From NCBI GenBank assembly GCA_949283905.1, contig CASDUB010000136.1:1-11124 (forward strand): DNA of 11,124 nucleotides, in the 5' to 3' direction. The stretch's first letter is position 1, and each line of letters starts with the position of its first letter. The notes under the pieces were generated by a model that saw only the letters and a list, made by a program, of their open reading frames with translations, had not been told where the DNA came from and searched no databases. The position numbers and the translations under genes were made by a program. Origin of the DNA: an uncultured Lachnospiraceae bacterium. GTDB taxonomy: Bacteria > Bacillota > Clostridia > Lachnospirales > Lachnospiraceae. Shown one piece after another: positions 1 through 6,410 of this stretch.

Positions 1-556
1 GAACTTTGTAGTTCTCAATATCATCAAAAATAGAACAGAGAACATGCATCTTTGCTTCAGGATGTACGATAACCTGTGTAAAGAGATCGTCAAATACATT
101 CATCCACTTTTTGTCAATTCCTTTTGTAATAGGATGATCAGGATCAGTAACTTCAACAAAATGATCATCTTTAGGAACTCTTCTGCATCCTTTATCCATC
201 GCGCAGTATCCGCCAAGAAGTTTTCTCCACTCGTCAGGCCAGTCTGCGTCTACCCATACCGATGAATGATAGAACACGATACCTTTTCCCTGAGCAACAA
301 AATCATAAATAGCCGATTCTGTTTTCTCTCCGAAACGTCTCGCATGCTCTGTCGGGAAAAGCTTTCCGTCATAGTCGATAAAGATAAGATCATACGGCTC
401 AAAAAAATCAGGTCCGCAATTTCTGATCTCTTCAGTGATAGATACTTCAAATCTTCCTGTTGCTTCAAGAAGTTCCGTGAGTCTTCCGATGATCTTTCTT
501 CCCTGATGTTCAACAGTGATCAGACCACCGACAAGTAAAACTTTGATTTTGTCCAT
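1..556 (-). CDS. ThuA-like domain protein, 3' end beyond the window
   Basis: The first 185 codons are present; the gene runs off the left edge. The start is the ATG at 556-554, preceded by an AGAGGTGA ribosome binding site. The protein opens with a beta strand (KIKVLLVGG), followed by an amphipathic region, a second hydrophobic strand (YDLIFIDYD, about residues 55-63) and a third (GKGIVFYHSS, about 90-99), then WRKLLGGYC. This strand-helix order and the G-K-G-hydrophobic-H motif followed by a W..LLGG motif match the ThuA family (trehalose utilisation), a glutamine-amidotransferase-like fold often found in sugar-use loci and usually about 220-250 residues long. The biochemical role of most members is unknown and no substrate can be inferred here. 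The N-terminus has no signal peptide, so it is probably cytoplasmic. It follows the phoU terminator and has its own -10, so it is probably not part of the pst transcript. Confidence 0.75.
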   Translation of the reverse strand, partial: MDKIKVLLVGGLITVEHQGRKIIGRLTELLEATGRFEVSITEEIRNCGPDFFEPYDLIFIDYDGKLFPTEHARRFGEKTESAIYDFVAQGKGIVFYHSSVWVDADWPDEWRKLLGGYCAMDKGCRRVPKDDHFVEVTDPDHPITKGIDKKWMNVFDDLFTQVIVHPEAKMHVLCSIFDDIENYKV

Positions 557-586
557 ATTGTCACCTCTTGTTCGATTTTTCTTTAC

Positions 587-592
587 ATTATA
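587..592 (-). promoter_or_regulatory. Candidate -10 box of the ThuA-like gene
   Basis: On the minus strand this reads TATAAT, an exact sigma-A -10, 30 bases upstream of the ATG at 556. No good -35 is present at 16-18 bases (TGAATT at 18 is the nearest), so the promoter may be weak or need an activator. A 12-bp perfect palindrome at 635-646 lies about 40 bases further upstream. Confidence 0.5.
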
Positions 593-634
593 CTACAATT
601 TAACAAAAAATTCACCAAGTATATTTCCGCTCTT

Positions 635-646
635 ATATTGCAATAT
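635..646. repeat. 12-bp perfect palindrome upstream of the ThuA-like gene
   Basis: ATATTGCAATAT is identical to its reverse complement. It lies in the phoU/ThuA-gene spacer, about 50 bases upstream of the expected transcription start of the ThuA-like gene. It could be an operator half-set for a local regulator, but a 12-bp palindrome in AT-rich spacer DNA can also arise by chance. Confidence 0.3.
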
Positions 647-690
647 TTTGATTGTATTTCTGACGCGGCATTATCCTGTAAATTATATAC

Positions 691-731
691 AAAAAAGACT
701 GTCATTGCAAATTATATTAAATGACAGCCTT
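691..731 (-). terminator. Rho-independent terminator of the pst-phoU operon
   Basis: Read on the minus strand, a 12-bp stem is formed by 731-720 (AAGGCTGTCATT) and 706-695 (AATGACAGTCTT), with one G-U wobble and a 13-base loop. It is followed directly by a run of six T at 696-691. It begins 27 bases after the phoU stop codon and should end the operon transcript before the ThuA-like gene. Confidence 0.85.
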
Positions 732-758
732 TATAAACATTTTTATTCTAATTCAGTT

Positions 759-1418
759 TTACTCCTGCTCATCCGATACCATCGAATGATCATCCAGTGA
801 AAAGATAACCCACTCGGCGATATTTGTTGCGTGATCTCCTATACGCTCAAGGTATTTATTTACCATCAGCAGATCCGCCGCATGCTCTGCGTAATCCCTG
901 TTTGACTGAATCACTTCGATAAGGTCTGATTTGACCTGTGAAAAAAGCTTATCCACAACATCATCACGACTAATTACTTCGCGCGCTTTATCCATATCCT
1001 TTTCAACATATGCTTCAAGCGCCTGTATAAGCATAACGACAGTTTCAGAAGCCATTCTCTTTATGTGATCTTCCTTGATTCTGTAGGGACTGTCGGCCAT
1101 CATAACCGTAAGCTCGGCTATATCGGCAGCCTGATCACCTATACGCTCCATATCCGTAACCATTTTCAAAGCCGCTGTAATATTGCGAAGATCCCTTGCT
1201 ACAGGCTGCTGCTGAATCAGCAGCTGAAAACATATGTTTTCAATTTTTTTCTGTTCCTGATTGATGAGTTCATCATCTTTCATTATTTTTTTTGCTTTTT
1301 CAACATCCTGATTGAAAAAAGCCGAAACAGTGCTCTGAATAGCGTTTTCGATCATGTTTCCCATCATGATCATCTCATTGTTAAGCTGACGCAGCTGCTC
1401 ATCAAATTTAACTCTCAT
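759..1418 (-). CDS. phoU: Phosphate transport system regulator PhoU
   Basis: This 219-residue protein has the usual PhoU length. PhoU is a cytoplasmic dimer that links the PstSCAB transporter to the PhoR-type sensor kinase and limits phosphate uptake when phosphate is plentiful. It is all-helical, with two three-helix PhoU domains (about residues 10-105 and 115-205). Each ends in the family's metal-cluster motif: ERIGDQAADIAE at 91-102 and ERIGDHATNIAE at 191-202, so both metal sites look intact. The middle of domain 1 carries the conserved PVARDLR stretch (72-78). The ATG at 1418 follows a CGGAGGAT site and lies 14 bases after the pstB stop. It is the last gene of the operon, followed by a hairpin terminator. 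No phoP/phoR genes are in the window. Confidence 0.95.
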   Translation of the reverse strand: MRVKFDEQLRQLNNEMIMMGNMIENAIQSTVSAFFNQDVEKAKKIMKDDELINQEQKKIENICFQLLIQQQPVARDLRNITAALKMVTDMERIGDQAADIAELTVMMADSPYRIKEDHIKRMASETVVMLIQALEAYVEKDMDKAREVISRDDVVDKLFSQVKSDLIEVIQSNRDYAEHAADLLMVNKYLERIGDHATNIAEWVIFSLDDHSMVSDEQE

Positions 1419-1432
1419 CTTTATCCTCCGAA

Positions 1433-2194
1433 TTAACCAAATCGTCCTGTTATGTAGTCTTCTGTACGTTTATCATGCGGATAAGAGAATATCTGTTTAG
1501 TTTCACCGAACTCTACAAGTTCTCCGAGAAGGAAAAACGCAGTATAATCCGCAACACGTGACGCCTGCTGCATGTTATGAGTAACGATTACAACAGTGTA
1601 TTTTTTCTTTAATTCTTCCATCAGGTCTTCTATCTTTGATGTCGAAATAGGATCAAGGGCGCTGGTAGGCTCATCCATAAGAAGAACTTCAGGCTGCACC
1701 GCCAAAGCTCTCGCGATACAAAGTCTCTGCTGCTGTCCTCCCGAAAGTCCGAGGGCTGATTTTTTCAGACGGTCTTTTACTTCATCAAAAATAGCAGCGC
1801 CTCTAAGGCTTTCCTCTACTATATTGTCAAGTGTTTTTTTATCTTTGATGCCGTGAACTCTCGGTCCGTATGCGACATTGTCATAAATGCTCATAGGGAA
1901 CGGATTAGGCTGCTGGAATACCATACCTACTTTTTTTCTGAGAATAGTGGTATCTACTCCCGGCTCATAAATATCCTCGTTATCAAGAAAAACTTTTCCT
2001 TCTATTTTTACATTGTCCACAAGGTCGTTCATCCTGTTAAGAGTTTTTAAAAATGTAGATTTACCGCATCCCGACGGTCCTATAAAAGCCGTGATCGCAT
2101 TTTCTTCAATATCCATATTTATGCCCTTTAAGGCGTGGTTTTCTCCATAATACAGATGCAGATCGTGCACACTGATTTTTTTATTCTCTATCAT
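1433..2194 (-). CDS. pstB: Phosphate ABC transporter ATP-binding protein PstB
   Basis: This 253-residue protein is the cytoplasmic ATPase that drives phosphate import through PstC/PstA. All ABC motifs are present: Walker [10 protein letters not shown] at 39-47, Q-loop Q94 within the family-specific [15 protein letters not shown], signature LSGGQQQR at 150-157, Walker B VLLMDE at 170-175, the D-loop SALD at 178-181, and the switch histidine H206. The [16 protein letters not shown] segment is diagnostic of PstB among ABC ATPases. The ATG at 2194 sits 2 bases after the pstA stop. Its ribosome site (GAGGAAA) lies inside the last codons of pstA, so translation is probably coupled. Length and motifs are typical; nothing appears broken. 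Confidence 0.97.
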   Translation of the reverse strand: MIENKKISVHDLHLYYGENHALKGINMDIEENAITAFIGPSGCGKSTFLKTLNRMNDLVDNVKIEGKVFLDNEDIYEPGVDTTILRKKVGMVFQQPNPFPMSIYDNVAYGPRVHGIKDKKTLDNIVEESLRGAAIFDEVKDRLKKSALGLSGGQQQRLCIARALAVQPEVLLMDEPTSALDPISTSKIEDLMEELKKKYTVVIVTHNMQQASRVADYTAFFLLGELVEFGETKQIFSYPHDKRTEDYITGRFG

Positions 2195-2196
2195 AA

Positions 2197-3084
2197 TTAT
2201 TTTTTCCTCGTTAGATCAAATTTCGCCGACAGACGTTTTGTTCCAAAATTAATAAGCAATACAAGTATTAAAAGAACAACAGCTATTCCGAATGCCGTTT
2301 CAAAATCACCTTCACTGGTAGCCGAAAGATAAAGCTGATTTGTCAGCGTACCTCCCGACTGGAATATCTTTTCGAATATTCCCATAAATGATTTCGGCAG
2401 CAATTTCGCACTTCCCGCTGTAAACAGAAGCGCTGCAGATTCGCCGACTATACGCCCTATCGCAAGGATTACACCTGTGATAATTCCCGGCATTGCCGAT
2501 GGCAGTAAAATAGTTCTTATAGTATACCACTTGCCGGCACCGAGTCCTACAGCTCCGTGTCTGTAGCTGTCCGGTACTGTTTTAAGAGCTTCCTGAGTAT
2601 TTCTCGTTACAAGCGGAAGCACCATAAGAACAAGCGTAAGTGAACCTGTCAAAATTGAATAGCCGAGTCCCAGCGTCTGTCCGAAAAACATCATACCGAA
2701 CAGACCGAATATAATAGAAGGAATTCCGGAAAGCGTCTCTGTTGCGAATTCGATCGCAGTAACAAGTTTTCCGGGCTTCGCATATTCGTTAAGATAGATC
2801 GCTGCTCCGACTCCTACAGGAGTTACTATGAGCATTGTAATGATTACGATCATAAGTGTATTTACTATATTTCCGGCAATACCGACAGTTCCCTGAAGAA
2901 CAGATGTTACCGTTGTAAGGAACTCCCAGTTAACCTGTCCGATGCCGCGTACTACAACATAGATAATGATTCCGGCCAGTAAAACAACAGTAAGAGCGGC
3001 ACAGAAATATATCAGAAAATACAAGCATTTGTCTTTCGGCCTTTTTATCTTGGCCTTTAAAGATGTGTTTTGTAAATTAGTCAT
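2197..3084 (-). CDS. pstA: Phosphate ABC transporter permease PstA
   Basis: This 295-residue inner-membrane protein forms the phosphate channel with PstC. About six membrane segments are visible, the first near residues 20-43 after a basic N-terminus. The BPD-transporter coupling motif reads [25 protein letters not shown], given here as its separate parts [10 protein letters not shown] and [12 protein letters not shown], followed by the PstA-type [17 protein letters not shown]. The start is chosen at ATG 3084-3082, which overlaps the pstC end by 8 bases (ATGACTAA) and has an AGAGGG site about 9 bases upstream. An in-frame TTG at 3090 would add two residues but is only about 3 bases from the same site. 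The length is normal for PstA. Confidence 0.95.
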   Translation of the reverse strand: MTNLQNTSLKAKIKRPKDKCLYFLIYFCAALTVVLLAGIIIYVVVRGIGQVNWEFLTTVTSVLQGTVGIAGNIVNTLMIVIITMLIVTPVGVGAAIYLNEYAKPGKLVTAIEFATETLSGIPSIIFGLFGMMFFGQTLGLGYSILTGSLTLVLMVLPLVTRNTQEALKTVPDSYRHGAVGLGAGKWYTIRTILLPSAMPGIITGVILAIGRIVGESAALLFTAGSAKLLPKSFMGIFEKIFQSGGTLTNQLYLSATSEGDFETAFGIAVVLLILVLLINFGTKRLSAKFDLTRKK

Positions 3085-3985
3085 TTTCAACTGCCCTCTT
3101 TCTCATTCTCTGCAAAATAAGATTAATGATCATTATAAATACAAACAGCACGAGTCCGACCGTAAACAGAACTTCTCGATGAAGTCCTTCCGCGTAACTC
3201 ATCTCGCTTACAAGCTGTGTCGTCAAAAATCTTACTGAGTTGAACGGAAGCGGAAGATTTACAGATCCTCCGGCAACCATGTTTATAGCCATGGCTTCTC
3301 CCAAAGCTCGTCCTATACCGAGGACAACGCCTGTCAAAATTCCCGATTTTGCGGCAGGCAGAACCACTTTAAATATTGTCTGGATCTTGCTCGCGCCAAG
3401 GGCAAGAGACGCGCCTCGCAGGTTATTCGATACTGCTTTTATCGATGATACGCTGACGTTAACTACCGTCGGAAGGATCATTATCGCAAGAACAATGATC
3501 GCAGACAGCATATTAGAACCGCCGGTGAACTGATGTGTTTCCGAGCCGGCAAAGATTATCTTTTCAAGTTTATACATCAGCGGGTTTAATATCATCATAC
3601 CCAAAAGACCGTATATAACTGAAGGTATTGCCGCAAGGAGTTCTACCGCCGGCTGCACTACAGCAGCAAGTTTTTTATTTGCGATATCTGTAAGGAACAC
3701 TGCCGTAAGAAGAGCTATCGGAACGCCGATCGCAACGCTTAACGCTGTTCCCACTATTGAAGAAAGAATTATGTATAAAATACCGTAAGACGGATTTTCT
3801 GCCGTTGGCATCCATTCTGTTCCAAACAGAAGCTCAGGCACCCCGACTTTTGCTAACGCCGGGGTACCTTCTGCGATCATATAGATTGTTATGGAACAGA
3901 CTGCAAAGATTGCAATTACAGCGCAAATCCTGACTATATTTTTTGCCGTAATTTCAACGGGGTTTTTCTTTGCTTTTCTGTTCAT
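3077..3985 (-). CDS. pstC: Phosphate ABC transporter permease PstC
   Basis: This 302-residue membrane protein is the partner of PstA. A basic N-terminus (NRKAKKNP) precedes the first membrane helix at about 17-38. A periplasm-facing loop follows (GTEWMPTAENPSYGI, typical of PstC), then five more hydrophobic helices. The conserved AIPSVIYGLLGMMIL segment is present. The ATPase-coupling loop reads SLALGASKIQTIFKVVLPAA, followed by GIGRALGEAMAINMVAGG, a strong PstC signature. The ATG at 3985 has an AGGAGG site overlapping the region just after the pstS stop, and the spacer is 14 bases. The stop overlaps the pstA start. No anomalies are seen. Confidence 0.95.
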   Translation of the reverse strand: MNRKAKKNPVEITAKNIVRICAVIAIFAVCSITIYMIAEGTPALAKVGVPELLFGTEWMPTAENPSYGILYIILSSIVGTALSVAIGVPIALLTAVFLTDIANKKLAAVVQPAVELLAAIPSVIYGLLGMMILNPLMYKLEKIIFAGSETHQFTGGSNMLSAIIVLAIMILPTVVNVSVSSIKAVSNNLRGASLALGASKIQTIFKVVLPAAKSGILTGVVLGIGRALGEAMAINMVAGGSVNLPLPFNSVRFLTTQLVSEMSYAEGLHREVLFTVGLVLFVFIMIINLILQRMRKRAVEND

Positions 3986-3999
3986 GATTTGCCTCCTGA

Positions 4000-4926
4000 T
4001 CAGTTAGGAAGAATAAGTCCGATTGCTGTGATTACTTCCTGTCCTGCTTCTGATTCGATGTATGAGAACCACTCCTGAACAAGTTCGTTCTGCTCTGAGA
4101 TCTCTCCCATAGTAGCCATTACGAACGGACGTGATAAGCTGTAATCGCCTGCAACGATGTTTTCTTCTGTAGCCTCAACTCCGTCTAATTTAACGCTTGT
4201 AACAGAATCATCAACTACGTCTAATGAAACATATCCGATAGCTCCCGGTGTAGAAGCTACTTTTGCAAGAACGCCGCCTGTTGAATCAAGCTCCTGAGCG
4301 TATGCGCATGCATCTTCGATCTCAAGAAGTTCTTCGAAAGCTCCTCTTGTTCCTGATCCTGCTTCACGTCCGATAACTACGATAGCTTCATCTTTTCCGC
4401 CAAGCTCACTCCAGTTTTTAACTTCGCCTGTATAGATCTGTTTAAGCTGATCTGTTGTAAGATCTGTTACTGTGTTTTCTTTATCTGTGATAACAGCGAT
4501 ACCGTCGATAGCTACGATATTCTCAACAGCGCCTCCTTCGATCTCGCTTTCTTCAAGAGCACGTGATGAGTTTCCTATATCAACGCTTCCCTGAGCAAGT
4601 GATTCGATTCCTGCACTTGAACCTGTATACTCAGAAGTAACAGTTATGTCAGGATACTCAGCCATAAAGCTTTCCATCATTGCCTCGCAGAGTTTTTCCA
4701 TTGATGTAGATCCTGCCATTGAAATTGTTCCGCTGAGATCTGTATTAGCTTCTCCTTCTCCTTCTGCTTCAGCTTCATTTCCTTCTGTTTCTGCTGTTGC
4801 ATTCTCAGATGTCTCTGCAGGAGTATCTGTGTTTGTATCACCGTTTGATCCGCATCCTGCTAAAGCGCCGACTGCCATAAGTGCTGTAAGAGCTGCAACA
4901 ATAGTCTTTGTAATTTTCTTTTTCAT
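4000..4926 (-). CDS. pstS: Phosphate-binding lipoprotein PstS
   Basis: This 308-residue extracellular receptor captures phosphate and delivers it to PstC/PstA. Residues 1-24 form a lipoprotein signal peptide with lipobox L22-A-G-C25, so the mature protein should be lipid-anchored at Cys25. Residues 26-62 are a disordered acidic Thr/Glu/Ala linker. The binding domain then carries the phosphate-contact motifs: AGSTSM at 70-75, GSSAGIESL near 101-109, the N-S-S-R segment at 118-121, and REAGSGTRGAFEEL at 186-199. The start is ATG 4926, with a GGAGGAAAG site about 9 bases upstream. Longer in-frame starts at 5001 (TTG) and 4956 (ATG) lack such a site, would extend the signal peptide, and the first lies inside the promoter. 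It is the first gene of the operon. Confidence 0.95.
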   Translation of the reverse strand: MKKKITKTIVAALTALMAVGALAGCGSNGDTNTDTPAETSENATAETEGNEAEAEGEGEANTDLSGTISMAGSTSMEKLCEAMMESFMAEYPDITVTSEYTGSSAGIESLAQGSVDIGNSSRALEESEIEGGAVENIVAIDGIAVITDKENTVTDLTTDQLKQIYTGEVKNWSELGGKDEAIVVIGREAGSGTRGAFEELLEIEDACAYAQELDSTGGVLAKVASTPGAIGYVSLDVVDDSVTSVKLDGVEATEENIVAGDYSLSRPFVMATMGEISEQNELVQEWFSYIESEAGQEVITAIGLILPN

Positions 4927-4984
4927 AATAATTCTTTCCTCCAAATTACTATTCATTTTCTTTTTCTTTTTTGACTTTACGCGA

Positions 4985-5042
4985 TTTATAATAAATACCA
5001 ATTGTAAAATCTGTAACCGAACTAATGTAAAATCTGTGTAAG
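4985..5042 (-). promoter_or_regulatory. pst promoter with PhoP-box-like direct repeats
   Basis: On the minus strand four TTACA-type hexamers occur: CTTACA (5042-5037), TTTACA (5031-5026), GTTACA (5017-5012) and TTTACA (5008-5003). The first pair is 11 bases start to start, as in Bacillus PhoP boxes (TTAACA-like, about 5-bp spacers); the second pair is 9. The 12-mer ACAGATTTTACA occurs twice exactly, 23 bases apart (two helical turns). A -10 candidate TATTAT is at 4993-4988, so the repeats span about -22 to -61, the usual activator position. There is no good -35, as expected of an activated promoter. PhoP control is inferred; no phoP gene is in the window. Confidence 0.65.
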
Positions 5043-5072
5043 GATTAAAATTATGTATATGAAAGCAATTTA

Positions 5073-5101
5073 TTGACTTTAGCTGTATTATGTGAGATAG
5101 T
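5073..5101 (+). promoter_or_regulatory. Promoter of the GntR-ABC operon
   Basis: The -35 is TTGACT (5073-5078), followed by a 17-base spacer and the -10 GATAGT (5096-5101). The -35 matches the consensus at five of six positions and the -10 at four of six. Transcription would start near 5108, leaving a short leader before the ribosome site at 5124. It fires away from the pst promoter. Confidence 0.65.
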
Positions 5102-5105
5102 ACAG
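5083..5105. promoter_or_regulatory. Palindromic operator candidate for the GntR/YtrA regulator
   Basis: CTGTATTAT (5083-5091), a 5-base spacer and ATAGTACAG (5097-5105) form an inverted repeat with 8 of 9 arm positions paired. It contains the core TGTA-N13-TACA. From memory, Bacillus subtilis YtrA is described as binding a GTGTA-N13-TACAC type site, so the geometry fits this regulator family. The palindrome lies in the spacer and over the -10 of the operon promoter, where a bound repressor would block RNA polymerase. Confidence 0.6.
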
Positions 5106-5139
5106 TTAATACTAAATATCTCTGAAAGGAGGTCTTTCC

Positions 5140-5511
5140 TTGATCTTTATTGATTATCAGGACCGGCGCCCCATATACGAACAGATAGTCGAACGCTTCG
5201 AAAAGCTCATACTTACAGGGGCTTTAGAGGCAGATTCTCAGCTGCCATCCGTTCGTCAGCTGGCGTCTGATCTATCCATCAATCCGAACACGATACAAAA
5301 AGCGTATACGATACTTGAAAAGGAAGGATATATATATCCGGTCAAGGGAAAGGGAAACTTTGTAAACGGAAACCTCTCCCTCAAGCAAAAGAAAAAAGAA
5401 GACTGTATTCAAAGGCTTGCTCAGCTCCTTCACGAATGTAAAGAATTCGGAGTCACGGCGGCAGAAGCAATTAACCTTGTAGAACATATTTACAGAAAGG
5501 CACAGATATGA
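5140..5511 (+). CDS. GntR-family (YtrA-type) transcriptional repressor
   Basis: This 123-residue cytoplasmic DNA-binding protein has the usual length of YtrA-subfamily GntR regulators. Residues 9-75 form the winged helix: RPIYEQIVERF (helix 1), LPSVRQLASDLSINPNTIQKAY at 35-56 as helix-turn-helix (LPSVRQLA plus NPNTIQKAY), and the wing YPVKGKGNFV at 66-75. Only about 48 residues follow, two predicted helices for dimerisation, with no effector domain of FadR or UTRA type. The start is TTG at 5140, seven bases after a near-perfect GAAAGGAGGT site (5124-5133); no ATG fits. The stop overlaps the next start as ATGA. YtrA-type repressors sit at the head of ABC operons and are released by cell-wall stress in Bacillus; control of this operon is inferred from the palindrome in its promoter. 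Confidence 0.9.
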   Translation: MIFIDYQDRRPIYEQIVERFEKLILTGALEADSQLPSVRQLASDLSINPNTIQKAYTILEKEGYIYPVKGKGNFVNGNLSLKQKKKEDCIQRLAQLLHECKEFGVTAAEAINLVEHIYRKAQI

Positions 5512-6410
5512 TCGAACTAAAATCAATAGACAAAAAATTCGGACCGATACACGCTGTCAACAGCCTTACCGCAAATATCAATGATGGAGAGGTTTTCGGC
5601 GTTATAGGTACAAACGGAGCCGGCAAAAGCACGCTTCTGCGAATGATTGCCGGAGTATTAAAACCTGACAACGGAGAAATACTGATAGACGGCGAACCCG
5701 TTTATGAAAACCCTGAAGTCAAAAGCCGTATCTGCTTTCTCCCGGACAACACGTGGTTTCTTCCGAACTCTACGCCCGCACAAATGGCCGATTATTATAA
5801 GATCTTCTATCCTGATTTTGATACCCGGAGGTTTCTGGATCTGTTATCTAAGCTTAATCTTGATAAAGACAGAAAGCTGCGTACATTTTCAAAAGGAATG
5901 AAACGTCAGACTGCAGTTCTGCTGGGGATATGCACAGGAGCAAAATATCTTCTTTGCGACGAAGGCTTTGACGGTCTTGACCCGGCAGTTCGGCAGGCTG
6001 TAAAAAGTCTTTTCGCCCTGGAAATAATGAACAGAAACTTTACTCCTGTCATAGCTTCTCACAACCTGCGTGAACTTGAAGATATATGCGATCATGTAGG
6101 TCTGCTTCACAGGGGCGGAATGCTGTTTTCGGAAAATCTTGAGGAAATGAAATTCCATGTAAATAAAATACAGTGCGTTCTGACCGATCCGGTCAAGATC
6201 GAAAGCCTTTTAAAAGAACTTTCCGTAGTCAAATACGAAAAGCGCGGCTCGATGATAATGATAGTCGCACGAGGTACAAAACACGAGATAATGGAGATCG
6301 TAAACAGCAAAGATCCTGTATTTTCAGAAGTACTCCCATTATCATTGGAAGAAATATTTATCAGCGAAACGGAGGTGGCAGGATATGACATCAAAGATCT
6401 CCTTCTTTAA
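5508..6410 (+). CDS. YtrB-like ABC transporter ATP-binding protein
   Basis: This 300-residue cytoplasmic ATPase probably powers the following permease. Walker A is GTNGAGKST at 34-42. The signature is TFSKGMKRQ (126-134), the SKGM form common in ABC-2/YtrB-type ATPases in place of LSGGQ. Walker B is YLLCDE at 147-152, followed by GFDGLDP (DEG rather than the common DEP), and the switch histidine is H185 in IASHN. At the usual Q-loop position LPDNTWF is seen and no clear glutamine. Residues about 215-300 form an extra C-terminal domain, usual in this group. It overlaps the regulator by 4 bases and the permease gene by 26, so the three are translationally coupled. The substrate is unknown; the Bacillus relative belongs to a lipid II antibiotic-responsive system. 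Confidence 0.88.
   Translation: MIELKSIDKKFGPIHAVNSLTANINDGEVFGVIGTNGAGKSTLLRMIAGVLKPDNGEILIDGEPVYENPEVKSRICFLPDNTWFLPNSTPAQMADYYKIFYPDFDTRRFLDLLSKLNLDKDRKLRTFSKGMKRQTAVLLGICTGAKYLLCDEGFDGLDPAVRQAVKSLFALEIMNRNFTPVIASHNLRELEDICDHVGLLHRGGMLFSENLEEMKFHVNKIQCVLTDPVKIESLLKELSVVKYEKRGSMIMIVARGTKHEIMEIVNSKDPVFSEVLPLSLEEIFISETEVAGYDIKDLLL

Noticed and set aside
250..513. Minus-strand 87-residue open frame inside the ThuA-like gene
   Set aside because: It is a shifted frame of the ThuA-like gene, whose frame is open across 1-556, has a ribosome site and shows family motifs.
516..800. Plus-strand 94-residue open frame across the phoU/ThuA-gene spacer
   Set aside because: It runs antisense through the terminator and the ends of both flanking genes, and has low-complexity AT-driven composition and no ribosome site.
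4927..5001. Longer PstS starts at TTG 5001 and ATG 4956
   Set aside because: Neither has a ribosome site, the first lies close to the -10, and both would put extra polar residues before a normal lipoprotein signal peptide.
4646..5041. Plus-strand 131-residue open frame antisense to the pstS start
   Set aside because: Its Ser/Ala/Pro-rich stretch is the complement of the Thr/Glu/Ala linker codons of PstS, and it crosses the pst promoter.
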